DNA from: an uncultured Clostridium sp.
GTDB taxonomy: Bacteria; Bacillota; Clostridia; TANB77; CAG-508
NCBI GenBank assembly: GCA_947575605.1
Contig: CANPNZ010000005.1
Span: 26,663 to 90,662, forward strand
Direction: 5' to 3'
Length of the DNA: 64,000 nucleotides
The notes under the pieces were generated by a model that saw only the letters and a list, made by a program, of their open reading frames with translations, was not told the origin of the DNA and searched no databases. Shown in pieces: positions 45,484 to 59,988 of this stretch (position 1 is its first letter; the number at the start of each line of letters is the position of its first letter). The translations under genes and the position numbers were made by a program.

Positions 45484-46644
45484 ATGGGCTATTTGACAGC
45501 AAAACAATTTTCCGAAATATGGGGAATCACAGAAAGAAGAATTATAAAATTATGCAAAGAAAATAGAATTAGTGGAGCTGTAAAAAATGGAATGGTATGG
45601 GAAATTCCAGAAGAAACTCTTAAACCGTCAGACAAAAGAAGTAATATCTATCAATATATCAATACAGAAAAAAGAATTATGATAATGAATGTTCAAGAAG
45701 AACTAAAAAAGTATTTAATAGAGTTACTAAAAAAAGAAGGTTATATAGCAGAGTTTCAAGATATGAATACCATAGAAAATAAAACCAATGAAATGCAACA
45801 ATACTATGAAGGCCTTATTTATTTTTCAGTTGATAATGTAGGTTTGAAGGAAGAATTATGGATAAGAGATTTTTCTCATAAATTACATTCAGAAGCTAGT
45901 ATAGTAATTGTTGATTCCAATAAAAACAAAAGAAACGAAATAGAAAAAAAGTTAGCCAATCAATTTAGAGATGAAATAGGTCTAAGAATAAATACATTAA
46001 TTTTAGATATACCAAAAGATAAGGAAGTTTTGGTGAATGATAATGAAATAGTAGAAGATATTATCCAATTACTAACAAAATTTAAAAATACAACAGGAAT
46101 GGCAATGATAACAGATGGCGGAAAAATAGAATTTAATGAAAAGAGAAGAACGGAAAATTTGATGGTAGGAAAATTTTATAGAGCCATCTATCAGTGCTTT
46201 AAAAAATTAAACAAAGAATCTTATTTATGGTGTGCCTCTACTATGCTAGAAGATGAATGGACAGAGTCACCACAAGAAATGAAATTTAGATTGCGTAACC
46301 TAGAAGTTGCCAATAGAGGGGTAAAAGTAGAAAAAATTTTTATATTCAGTAAAAATAAGATAAAGCAGTTTAGGAAAAATAAAACATTAAAGATATATAT
46401 GCAAAGTAATATCAAAACATTATTTGTAGATTATGATGAAATAAAAGATAAAGAACCGTATTTGCTAGAAATGGTTGATAATGGTTGGGATGGTATAGAT
46501 AAAGATATATTAATTGTAGATTTACCAGAAACAAGTAAACAAAGAGGTTATATTTCTAAAAATGCGGAAGAAGTATTAATGGCATATGATTGTTTTCAGA
46601 AATTAAAAGAGTATGCTAAAAATTTAAAGGAGGTTTTGAAATAA
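45484..46644 (+). CDS. HTH protein with a degenerate SDR-like central domain
   Basis: 386 residues. Residues 1-50 are a MerR/excisionase-like helix-turn-helix (TAKQFSEIWGITERRIIKL.. GMVWEIPEE). Residues 105-220 look like a cut-down short-chain dehydrogenase: a Rossmann-like stretch and an end segment EIVEDIIQLL..TTGMAMITDGG, similar to the SDR TGQVIxVDGG motif. The SDR Tyr-x3-Lys site and GxxxGxG loop are not visible, so it is probably not a functional enzyme. Residues 225-386 are not recognised. First gene of the block with its own promoter; it may regulate it (inference). Confidence 0.55.
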   Translation: MGYLTAKQFSEIWGITERRIIKLCKENRISGAVKNGMVWEIPEETLKPSDKRSNIYQYINTEKRIMIMNVQEELKKYLIELLKKEGYIAEFQDMNTIENKTNEMQQYYEGLIYFSVDNVGLKEELWIRDFSHKLHSEASIVIVDSNKNKRNEIEKKLANQFRDEIGLRINTLILDIPKDKEVLVNDNEIVEDIIQLLTKFKNTTGMAMITDGGKIEFNEKRRTENLMVGKFYRAIYQCFKKLNKESYLWCASTMLEDEWTESPQEMKFRLRNLEVANRGVKVEKIFIFSKNKIKQFRKNKTLKIYMQSNIKTLFVDYDEIKDKEPYLLEMVDNGWDGIDKDILIVDLPETSKQRGYISKNAEEVLMAYDCFQKLKEYAKNLKEVLK

Positions 46645-46664
46645 TTCCATAGTAGAGGTGAAAA

Positions 46665-46724
46665 AATGGAATATAGGGATGTATTTGAAAGAATTAACAA
46701 TGTCAATAATATTTATGAAATATA
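46665..46724 (+). CDS. Possible 19-residue peptide or broken N-terminus of the next gene
   Basis: AUG after GAGGTG encodes MEYRDVFERINNVNNIYEI and then an in-frame TAA. The same frame stays open afterwards into the 46848 gene, so this may be the original N-terminus cut by a nonsense mutation, or a leader peptide. Not an example of the CGG frameshift. Confidence 0.3.
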
Positions 46725-46847
46725 AAAACAAATCATAAAAATTTTAAAGAAAATCAATATTGGTTTGATAAAGGGAAAGAAGTTATTAATTTGAAACTAC
46801 AAAAAGAAGAAATAGAATTAGTACAAAAAAATAAAGGGAGGTTCAAA

Positions 46848-47783
46848 ATGGAAAGAAAAAAAGGAAATGAAGGATTTTTTAATCGTATACAAACAATAAG
46901 GGATCCTAAAATTGAAGAAGGTATCAATAGTGGTAATCCTTATACAATATGTGATTTACTGGAAGAAACAAAAGGAGGTCCCAATGGAACTTACTTAAGA
47001 GAATTAGAAAATGCAATTATTGAAACAAATGATATTGTACAAATATATGAGTTTATGTTTTTAGCAGTAGATATGAATATCAATGGTTTTGATAGAGAAA
47101 GATTTGAAAGAATAATCAGACAAAGTAAAAATCCTAAACTTATGTGCTATTGTATGGGGTTTGTGCCAGGTACTAATATAAAAGCCATGTTAAAAGCATT
47201 AGAAGATACAGAAAATGCTAAGTATATGGAAATGTTAATAAAAGATGAAGAATATGGAGAGATTTTAGAAGAAATTAATCAAATTGATGCTAACTATGAA
47301 GAAAAAGTAGAAAAGGCAAAGCAATTTGATTATTATCCAGAATCTTTAAAGCAATTTATAGCATTAAAAGATGATATAATTGAAATGAAAGAAGTGGTGA
47401 AAGCTACGAAAAATGCTTATTTTATTACAGAGCTAGCAAATTATATTGAATACTTAAATGAATATAAGGGACAATCTTATGATATAAGTGATTTAGTAAC
47501 TGCTCAGGAAGAAACACAAGATCCTATGGAAGCATATGAGTTTTTAGCATCTGTTAAAGTAGAGAATAAAAGTGGATTAATGCAAAATGTTTTAAATTCA
47601 AAAAGAGTAAAGTTTGCCTACTATATATATGCCTATGTACCAGATTTAACAGAACAAGAAAGAGATGAATTAAAAGAAAGTATTATAAAAAATGATTCTA
47701 ATGGAAAATATGAAAATATGATAGAAGAGGATATTGGATTAAAGGATGAAAAAGGCTTTGTGATAAAAGAAAAGGGAGAATAA
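46848..47783 (+). CDS. Uncharacterised helical-repeat protein
   Basis: 311 residues. No family recognised. Several ~30-residue helical units with a recurring pattern (IYEFMFLAVDMN, LMCYCMGFVPGTN, FAYYIYAYVPDLT) suggest a HEAT- or Leu-rich-variant-like solenoid. The start AUG 46848 has GGGAGG six bases upstream; the frame is open further back to a TAA at 46722. Ends three bases before the next gene. Confidence 0.6.
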   Translation: MERKKGNEGFFNRIQTIRDPKIEEGINSGNPYTICDLLEETKGGPNGTYLRELENAIIETNDIVQIYEFMFLAVDMNINGFDRERFERIIRQSKNPKLMCYCMGFVPGTNIKAMLKALEDTENAKYMEMLIKDEEYGEILEEINQIDANYEEKVEKAKQFDYYPESLKQFIALKDDIIEMKEVVKATKNAYFITELANYIEYLNEYKGQSYDISDLVTAQEETQDPMEAYEFLASVKVENKSGLMQNVLNSKRVKFAYYIYAYVPDLTEQERDELKESIIKNDSNGKYENMIEEDIGLKDEKGFVIKEKGE

Positions 47784-47786
47784 AAT

Positions 47787-48356
47787 ATGGATTGGTCAAT
47801 GATAAGTTATATATTATCACAAATATTTACAATTATAATGTATGCATTAATGGGATTAAGCTATTATGCAAAAGATAGAAATAATATTTTGAAATTAAGT
47901 TTTTTATCACTAATTGCAAATGGGATAGCTTACATTCTTTTAAATGCATGGACAGGATTTGCAATGTGTGTGGTTGCGTTAATAAGAAATGTTATATTTT
48001 TAATAGATGAAAGAAGAAATGGAAAAAGAGAGACTATCAATAAAACAGATATTATTATTTTAACGGTTTTATATACAATATCCATTATCTCAGCAGTATT
48101 TACCTATGATGGATTTTTCAGCCTACTTTCTGTATTGGCTACTCTTGTTTATACCTTTTCCGTGTGGCAAAAGAAAACGAATGTATATAAATTATTAGGA
48201 ATTGTAGTAGGATTCTTATGGATATGGTATAATATTTATATAATGTCCATAGTAGGAATTATTTTAGAGACGATTTTATTAATATGTTCTACTACTGGAT
48301 ATTTATTAGAAATAAGTAAGAAGAGAATGCAAACCCAAAAAGTTAATGAAAATTAA
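47787..48356 (+). CDS. YgjV-family membrane protein
   Basis: 189 residues with five or six membrane helices. The pattern (ALMGLSYYAKDRNNILKLSF, AWTGFAMCVVALIRNVIF, FFSLLSVLATLVYTFSVWQKK, WIWYNIYIMSIVGII) fits the bacterial YgjV inner membrane family, function unknown. AUG follows AGGGAG within the end of the previous gene. Confidence 0.75.
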   Translation: MDWSMISYILSQIFTIIMYALMGLSYYAKDRNNILKLSFLSLIANGIAYILLNAWTGFAMCVVALIRNVIFLIDERRNGKRETINKTDIIILTVLYTISIISAVFTYDGFFSLLSVLATLVYTFSVWQKKTNVYKLLGIVVGFLWIWYNIYIMSIVGIILETILLICSTTGYLLEISKKRMQTQKVNEN

Positions 48357-48386
48357 ATTAGAAAAGAGACAAGAGGCGTATTAGAA

Positions 48387-50514
48387 ATGTTAAAAATTGA
48401 TGTTAATGGAAATCAAGAAGCAAATCATAATACAGCTAAAAAAATAGAACGAGAAATTAAACATAGAAAAAAACTTCTGAGCAAAGATTTAAAATATTTT
48501 AAAGAAATTCCAGAAGAACTGTTATTATGGGAAGAAAAAGAAGGATTAGAATTATCAGAAAATGGCATATTACAGTATGCTTTTGAAAGAGGGCTTACAA
48601 TAGAAGATGTGCCACAAAAATTATTCAAAAATAGTAACCTTAGCCATAAAATAATTCATTATACTATAATGAAACAAGGAAATATGGTAGATGTCGTTAA
48701 AGTATTAAAAGCGAAAGGGAGAGGAAACGAAAAAATCCTAGAAATGATAAGTAATGGAGCAAAAGACTTAATATCACAAAATCCAAAATTATTGGAGCAA
48801 GTGTTAACTTATTTAGGAACAGGCATATCCTTACAAACGGTTATGGATAAAATTTTTGTGAATTATGAATTAGATAAAATATTTAGGGAAGAAGAATTAC
48901 CAGATAAAGTAGCAAGATTAAAAGAATTATGCGAAAATTATCCTACCATGTTAGAATTTGTAAGTCCTAAAATATTACTTCCCCCAATATGAAAAAATAT
49001 CCTTACACAAATTACAATTGCTAGTAAGAGTAACGCAAATGAAATCAGCTCTTATGGGATTAAGTCATTACGAATTAGAATTATACACTAGAATGTCTAA
49101 TGGTATTAAGGAGAATTTAAATGGGTGGCAAGAAATTGAATATAATATTTTATCAAATTTTAAGCAAAATGAATATAAAGAATTAATGAATGATTTGATG
49201 GAAAAATCAAAATTAGATGAAAAAATGACGAGAGAGGAATTGCAAAAGCTTACCGATTTATTCTCAGGATACTCCGTGAATTTTTTTAGGGGAAATATCT
49301 TTAATATAACAAAAAGAGAAGAATTAAAACATTTTGAAGAAATAAGAGATTTTACTTGTGACACCATATTAAGAAATCCACAATTAGATGAGGAAGAGGC
49401 AATAAAACCGATTACAAAATATCTAAAATCATTTATTCATCTTTCTACAATGGATAGAATGAAAATGGCAATATTAGAAAAACAGTATAATTTAAGTTTA
49501 AAGGAAGCGGAAGCACTAATCAAAACATTTGGAGAGGGGATAGAAGAGATTGAGACAGATTGTACAGAAGAAAGAAAAATAGTTGAAATGGTAAAAGATA
49601 TAAAAGCAATTTGTGAATGTCGTAATATAGACAATTTTAAAGAGATAAAATGTGAGTCAGCAATAGACTTATCACAAAGTGTTTTATTAAGACAAAATAT
49701 ACGAAACATATATCAAAAATTGTATCAAGATACTTTATATCAAATAGATGAAAAAGATAGAATTAATGACGTATACTATGATGGCAAAACAATACCAATA
49801 TATGAACCAGGAGAAAACTTTGCAATGTTTGTAAAGAGAGTAGTTCCAGTAAATGATCCTAAGATGTCTTATGAGGAAATTTGGAAAGAATTAGGTAAAC
49901 CATTGAGATATAAAACATCAGTTTCTTATATGACACCAGAGAATTTATTAGATATGAAGGGAATGTATCCACAGATTATATTTGGATTTAGTACAAATGA
50001 ATCCTATTCCATAGAGGCAATGTATCGTGAAGATGCGGTAACCCCCTTTTTATTTGGAGATGAACTTTTTGTAGATGAATATGATAGCCAATATGAAATT
50101 CCTGCTAAATTAGAGGCTAATACATATGGTGGGTATAATGAATTGATTATTAATACCTTATCGCAAAATGAAGGGGGAAGAATAGAAAAGACCAAACCAA
50201 GTTATATTGTATATATACAAGAAAATCAGCAAGAGGATAAAGAACAGAATAAATTATGGATGGATTCCTTAAAAGCAGCTAGAGATTTTGGAATTCCAAT
50301 TATAATACTAGATAGAGAAAAAATAAGACAACAACAAAGAGAGCAAATTATCAATAAATATGCTGAAGCTAAAAAAACAGATGATAGATTATTAGCTCAG
50401 ATGTATCACTATATAGAAAGATATGGAACAGAAACCTTAGAAGATGTTATACCAATGGAGATTATAAAAAAAGTAAAGATAAAATGTGATGAAAGAAATG
50501 AAAAAATATTATAA
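48387..50514 (+). CDS. Large uncharacterised protein, frame broken at a CCCCC run
   Basis: 708 residues if one base is skipped. The first frame (48387-48992) is charged and helical and ends KILLPPI-stop. A second frame takes over before 49018 and runs to 50514. Dropping one C from CTTCCCCCAATATGA (48980s) joins them as KILLPQYEKISLHK. This is also a +1 shift but has no CGG. The C-terminal 150 residues (TYGGYNELIINTL, KPSYIVYIQE, SLKAARDFGIPIIILDRE) look like a folded enzyme-like domain I cannot name. A homopolymer error, a true mutation, or slippage on CCC-C are all possible. Confidence 0.6.
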
Positions 50515-50525
50515 AAGAAAATTAT

Positions 50526-50558
50526 AAAATGCCAAAAGAAAATAACTTTTGGCATTTT
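50526..50558. terminator. Bidirectional terminator between converging genes
   Basis: Perfect 13-bp stem AAAATGCCAAAAG/CTTTTGGCATTTT with a 7-base loop, between the end of the 708-residue ORF and the end of the M14 peptidase. Confidence 0.8.
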
Positions 50559-50601
50559 ATAGGTATATGAATTTCTATCTATGATAAGGATTATATAGAT
50601 A

Positions 50602-51519
50602 TTACAAAACAGCACCTAAAACTAAAATCCCTAAATTATCACGATAAATCTCATTAAATTGAGAGATTGGTAAAGGATTTTCTCCAATTCCTGCTTCAAT
50701 GGTATAGCCAGGTCTATTATAATTTTGAATAAACCAATCTTTATAGCCAGCAAAACTAGAATTATAAGGGGTTTCAGCTAATACGTAGCCACTCGAATCG
50801 GCAAACTGTTCCCCAATAGCGCGACTATTTGGTGGAAGAAAATTCTGAAATTGCCAATAAATTTCTTGACCTTGTGTGTGATAGGCGATTACTAATCTAA
50901 AATCATGAGATAAGGTGAAGTTATAAATAGCTAACGCTTCAGGTTCTGTTAAAGGACCATAGCCTACAAAATCACGTGGACTAGGACGAGTGAATCCCTG
51001 TGAATATTTTATTTCTCTTGCATTTTCCCACCCTGCTGGAAACTGTAAATTTAAATCTACCCCATTTAAATTGGCTTTCCAACCATCAGGAAAGGGAATA
51101 CTAGAAAATTGATTGGCGATATGTAATGCTTTTTGATAACTAGGAGAACTTACGGCAAGATTTCCTGTTACTAAATCAACACCATCTGGATTTACCATAG
51201 GCATAATATAAATGGAAGTAGAATGGAAAAGATTACGAACAGAATAGCCATAAAGAGTAGAATTCCTAGTGTAAGATACACAATAATCCTCCACAAATTT
51301 CATTAAAATAGGAGTAGTAATCCATTCGTTAGCATGAATGGAAGCAGAATAAAATACTTTTTTAGAACCACGACCTAATTTGATTACGTAAAGAGGTGTT
51401 CCTAAAACACTATTTCCAACCGTCTGAACATTAAGAAAAGGATAAGTTCTTAATAATAAGTTCAGATTTTGTCTTAATGTATTAGAATGATAAGGAACAT
51501 TTGTAGAAACAATTGGCAT
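50602..51519 (-). CDS. M14-family zinc carboxypeptidase (gamma-D-Glu-mDAP peptidase type)
   Basis: 305 residues. Zinc ligands in IHANEW (H62, E65), NPDGVDLVTG, a later His in VIAYHTQGQEIYWQF and the catalytic Glu in YTIEAGIGENPLP. No LysM domain and no signal peptide, unlike many spore or wall peptidases of this family. Likely trims wall or spore-cortex peptides. The start AUG 51519 has AAAGG nine bases upstream. Monocistronic, minus strand. Confidence 0.88.
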   Translation of the reverse strand: MPIVSTNVPYHSNTLRQNLNLLLRTYPFLNVQTVGNSVLGTPLYVIKLGRGSKKVFYSASIHANEWITTPILMKFVEDYCVSYTRNSTLYGYSVRNLFHSTSIYIMPMVNPDGVDLVTGNLAVSSPSYQKALHIANQFSSIPFPDGWKANLNGVDLNLQFPAGWENAREIKYSQGFTRPSPRDFVGYGPLTEPEALAIYNFTLSHDFRLVIAYHTQGQEIYWQFQNFLPPNSRAIGEQFADSSGYVLAETPYNSSFAGYKDWFIQNYNRPGYTIEAGIGENPLPISQFNEIYRDNLGILVLGAVL

Positions 51520-51605
51520 AATAATCAACCTTTCAATTAATAATAATACAGTGTATGCAAAATAAAAAATATGTTGACAGTGATAGTTAAGATTTTCAAT
51601 GTGGA

Positions 51606-51797
51606 TTTAAGTTTCGACTTTTTGTAAGTTCAGGTTGTAATATATAATTTTTTTACGCTTTGTGTGTCGCAACCTACACAATCAAATTTTTATCTGTCGG
51701 TTGCTCCAATCGCAATCGTTTCACTCGTTTGGTCGCTTACGCAGCGTTGCAAAAATTATATATTACAACCTGCACTTACAAAAAGTCGAAACTTGAA
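51606..51797. repeat. Fold-back palindromic element, copy B
   Basis: Arms of about 46 bases (51606-51651 and 51750-51797) pair with two or three mismatches. The core has CTTTGTGTGTCGCAACCT, TGTCGGTTGCTCCAATCGCA and TTTGGTCGCTTACGCAG as in copies A and C. It ends 12 bases before the -35 box of ssrA. Confidence 0.85.
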
Positions 51798-51809
51798 CAA
51801 GAAAGAATA

Positions 51810-51838
51810 TTGATAAACCGTAAGAAATATAGTATAAT
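51810..51838 (+). promoter_or_regulatory. Sigma-A promoter of ssrA
   Basis: TTGATA (51810-51815), 17-base spacer, TATAAT (51833-51838). The mature tmRNA begins 13 bases downstream. Confidence 0.85.
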
Positions 51839-51850
51839 AAATAAGTACAT

Positions 51851-52209
51851 GGGGATGTAATGGTTTCGACATATTACCAGAAGGATAGATAGCAAGTAGT
51901 GGATTCTCGTTGGCCACTTTAAAAAACGGGAAAGTTAAATATAAACGCTGATAATAGAGAATTAGCATTAGCTGCCTAAGATGTGGCTACGCTTTTCTTA
52001 AATCACCCACAGATTTAAGTTAAAGTGTCATAATTTTGTGGGAAACAAAGCTACTTTTGCTTTTAAAGTAGGGGGTATTTTAAAAAGCTATATTTCATTT
52101 TAACCTGTTTATCGGTGAAAATGAGATGAAAGAAAAAGATAAACTAAACTTGTAGAAATCTATTTGGAAAGTATTATGGACAGGAGTTCGACTCTCCTCA
52201 TCTCCACCA
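51851..52209 (+). ncRNA. ssrA: Transfer-messenger RNA (tmRNA)
   Basis: About 359 nt. The 5' end GGGGATGTAATGGTTTCGAC and 3' end GTTCGACTCTCCTCATCTCC plus ACCA form the tRNA-like acceptor and T arm. The tag frame (51947-51979) reads ADNRELALAA followed by TAA, with the usual hydrophobic LALAA end recognised by ClpXP-type proteases. The resume codon is taken as GCT 51947. Pseudoknot-like GC runs follow. Rescues stalled ribosomes, which may matter if CGG codons cause pausing (inference). Confidence 0.95.
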
Positions 52210-52239
52210 AAATAAAAATACAAAAATCAAGCTTTTTTA

Positions 52240-52269
52240 TTGTCAAAAAATAATACAATATGTTATAAT
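52240..52269 (+). promoter_or_regulatory. Promoter of the transaldolase gene
   Basis: TTGTCA (52240-52245), 18-base spacer, TATAAT (52264-52269). Confidence 0.7.
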
Positions 52270-52295
52270 ACTCATAGTAAGTTAGGAGGTATAAT

Positions 52296-52949
52296 ATGAA
52301 ATTTTTTATTGATACTGCTAATGTAGAAGAGATTAAAAAAGCAAATGATATGGGAATTATTTGTGGTGTTACTACAAATCCATCACTAATTGCGAAAGAA
52401 GGGCGTGATTTCAAAGAAGTCATAAAAGAAATTACTTCTATTGTCGATGGAGCGATTAGTGGAGAAGTTAAAGCAACTACGGTAACAGCGGAAGATATGA
52501 TTAAAGAAGCAAGGGAAATAGCAGGAATACATCCTAATATGGTAGTAAAAATTCCTATGACAGCAGAAGGATTAAAGGCTGTCAAAACTTTATCAAAAGA
52601 AGGAATAAAAACAAATGTAACGCTTATTTTTAATCCAACACAAGCTTTATTTGCTGCCAAAGCGGGAGCTACTTATGTATCACCATTTTTAGGAAGGTTG
52701 GATGATATAGCAACCAATGGTGTTGATTTAATAAAAACCATTTCTAATATATTTAAAGTACAAAATATTAAAACAGAAATTATATGTGCCAGTGTGCGTA
52801 ATCCAATTCATATAGTTGAGTGTGCTTTAGCTGGTGCAGATATTGCAACAGTTCCTTATAAAGTGATTGAACAATGCATCAAACATCCATTAACAGATGC
52901 TGGGATCGAAAAGTTTAAGAAAGATTATCTAGCTGTTTTTGGAGAATAA
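52296..52949 (+). CDS. Transaldolase (small TalC/fructose-6-phosphate aldolase type)
   Basis: 217 residues, the compact family. Begins [34 protein letters not shown], the Schiff-base lysine in [14 protein letters not shown] near residue 84, and the C-terminal [19 protein letters not shown]. Transfers dihydroxyacetone units in the pentose phosphate pathway. Whether it is a transaldolase or an F6P aldolase cannot be decided from sequence alone. AGGAGG precedes the AUG. Confidence 0.93.
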   Translation: MKFFIDTANVEEIKKANDMGIICGVTTNPSLIAKEGRDFKEVIKEITSIVDGAISGEVKATTVTAEDMIKEAREIAGIHPNMVVKIPMTAEGLKAVKTLSKEGIKTNVTLIFNPTQALFAAKAGATYVSPFLGRLDDIATNGVDLIKTISNIFKVQNIKTEIICASVRNPIHIVECALAGADIATVPYKVIEQCIKHPLTDAGIEKFKKDYLAVFGE

Positions 52950-52960
52950 AAAAATAATAA

Positions 52961-52997
52961 TACCTAGAATCTTTTAAGATTCTAGGTAAGTATTTTA
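52961..52997 (+). terminator. Terminator after transaldolase
   Basis: Perfect 13-bp stem TACCTAGAATCTT/AAGATTCTAGGTA with a 2-base gap, followed by AAGTATTTT. Confidence 0.75.
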
Positions 52998-53059
52998 AAC
53001 GTAGAAATAATTACGTTTTTTATAACAAAATGATAAAGGAGACAAACTTATTTATAAAT

Positions 53060-53133
<74 letters not shown>

Positions 53134-53177
53134 ACGACGTATCTGTTCGAACTTTTTATAGAACAGGGAGATACAAA

Positions 53178-53212
53178 AATCAATCAGAAAATAAAATCTG
53201 GTTGATTTTTTT
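53178..53212 (+). terminator. Terminator after tRNA-Gly
   Basis: AATCAATCAGA pairs with TCTGGTTGATT (one wobble pair), followed by a T run. Confidence 0.85.
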
Positions 53213-53264
53213 GTTGCTTAAAAACAATATTAAAATCATCCAAATGAAAGGATGGTGCAAAAAA

Positions 53265-53534
53265 ATGAAGATAATTAAGCAAGAACTAGAATTTGAGGAA
53301 TGTTTAAAACAAAGGCTTGAATTTATATGTGAATTTTCTAAAGTTACCCCTACTTTTGTAAATGGTAGTATTAGAAAATTAGAAAAAACTAATCTTACAT
53401 ATATTGAGCCACATAGAGTGATTATCAAAAATATTACTTTTTTAGTTTTCAATTATTCAAATGACATTTATATTACTAACTTGACTAAAAAGATTAAATT
53501 ATCAGAGTTAGAAGAATATTTGAAAAACATATAA
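53265..53534 (+). CDS. Uncharacterised 89-residue protein
   Basis: Starts MKIIKQELEFEECLKQRLEF; alpha then beta character, no membrane segment. AUG 53265 is about 11 bases after AAAGGATGG; AUG 53244 is a weaker choice. Not recognised. It is at the left edge of the mobile region, between tRNA-Gly and the first recombinase, and could be part of either. Confidence 0.55.
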   Translation: MKIIKQELEFEECLKQRLEFICEFSKVTPTFVNGSIRKLEKTNLTYIEPHRVIIKNITFLVFNYSNDIYITNLTKKIKLSELEEYLKNI

Positions 53535-53544
53535 TTGTAAATAT

Positions 53545-53572
53545 TTGACATTTCTTAAAATCGTAGTATAAT
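53545..53572 (+). promoter_or_regulatory. Sigma-A promoter of the first recombinase
   Basis: TTGACA (53545-53550), 16-base spacer, TATAAT (53567-53572). Confidence 0.8.
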
Positions 53573-53682
53573 ATAATCAATAAAAATTTATATTTACTCG
53601 GCAAGAGTTATATATATGAGTACTTTGAAAAGATTATATATTATATGAATTATTATATTTTAGTTTATGATAAATGGATTTA

Positions 53683-53726
53683 AGAGATGTCAGTAGTACT
53701 CGTATTGTACTTTGATGTCTCTTTTT
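53683..53726 (+). terminator. Attenuator-like hairpin in the recombinase leader
   Basis: AGAGATGTCA pairs with TGATGTCTCT (two G-U), continued by GTAC/GTAC, and is followed by five T. It lies between promoter and start codon of the recombinase, so it would limit its expression unless read through. Confidence 0.65.
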
Positions 53727-53751
53727 GTTTATTTTATAGGAGGTTTGAGAA

Positions 53752-55672
<1,921 letters not shown>

Positions 55673-55713
55673 TTGTTGCAACTATATAAAAATAATCTAC
55701 TATGTTGCAACAA
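55673..55713. repeat. Inverted repeat after recombinase 1
   Basis: TTGTTGCAAC (55673-55682) and GTTGCAACAA (55704-55713) are exact complements around an AT-rich centre. A second stem, CCCCGAGTTTTG/CAAAACTCATAGGGG, follows near 55824-55858. They lie between converging recombinase genes and may be terminators or part of an attachment region. Confidence 0.6.
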
Positions 55714-55910
55714 CAAATTAACGAGAACAAATTTGTGTTTGCGATTGGCAAATATAAATTTTGTAGCGAGTTAATTTGAATAAATTTTATCCTTGTGGGA
55801 GAAAATTTATTGCCTCGCAGAGCCCCCGAGTTTTGAATGTAGGTCAAAACTCATAGGGGAGAACGCTTTAGTTAAGTACACTAAATAATTCTCCCCATAA
55901 AATAGCTTGT

Positions 55911-57581
<1,671 letters not shown>

Positions 57582-57687
57582 TTACTCCTTTCTTTAGACA
57601 GCTTGAAATACGATATAAAATTATAGCTACTTTCAAGTAGTGTTTATAATATACCATATTTCAAACTAAAAATTCAATACAAAAACT

Positions 57688-59374
<1,687 letters not shown>

Positions 59375-59928
59375 TCATAAATTATCTAATCTTACGATAG
59401 ATAATTTATGTTTGGCTTCGCCAAAGCAAAAGAATATATTTAATACCGTTCATATATTATTTTGCTTATCTTAACAATTTATTTACATACCAAAAATAAA
59501 TTGTTAAGCTCTTTTTATTTCTGTATAAATAGAGAGGATAGAAAAATATTTATACACAACAAAAAGACCATAAGCGATATACCAATACTCTATTTACCTA
59601 CTACAAATACAAATTTAATAAGCTCAAATAAAATTTGAGTTCTAAATATGTACTCATTTTTTAGTGTGTATGTAAATAGAATATTGAATTTTGCACTCAT
59701 GGCTTTCTTAATTACTTCTAAATACTGGACAAGTTTACTATTATTATTTTAAATTTTTCACACTTTCTAATAACCAGCTCGCAATCCCTTATGCGACTCG
59801 TTTTCGCCTGGCATCTGAGGAATGTTAAAATTCCAAAGAAGACATCAATATTCTTGTATTCTCGACTGGAATACACATAATATATATCACGATTTTTGGA
59901 AAAAGTCAAATTTTATTCCATGAAATTG

Positions 59929-59957
59929 TTGAGAAAACAAGACTTTTGTGATATAGT
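59929..59957 (+). promoter_or_regulatory. Promoter of the cargo operon
   Basis: TTGAGA (59929-59934), 17-base spacer, extended -10 TGATATAGT ending at 59957. Confidence 0.72.
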
Positions 59958-59988
59958 AATCATAAATATTTAAAATAGAGGTAGTGAA

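Noticed and set aside
46665..47783. Treating the TAA at 46722 as another recoding event
   Set aside because: No CGG is present, and the downstream AUG at 46848 has a strong ribosome-binding site of its own.
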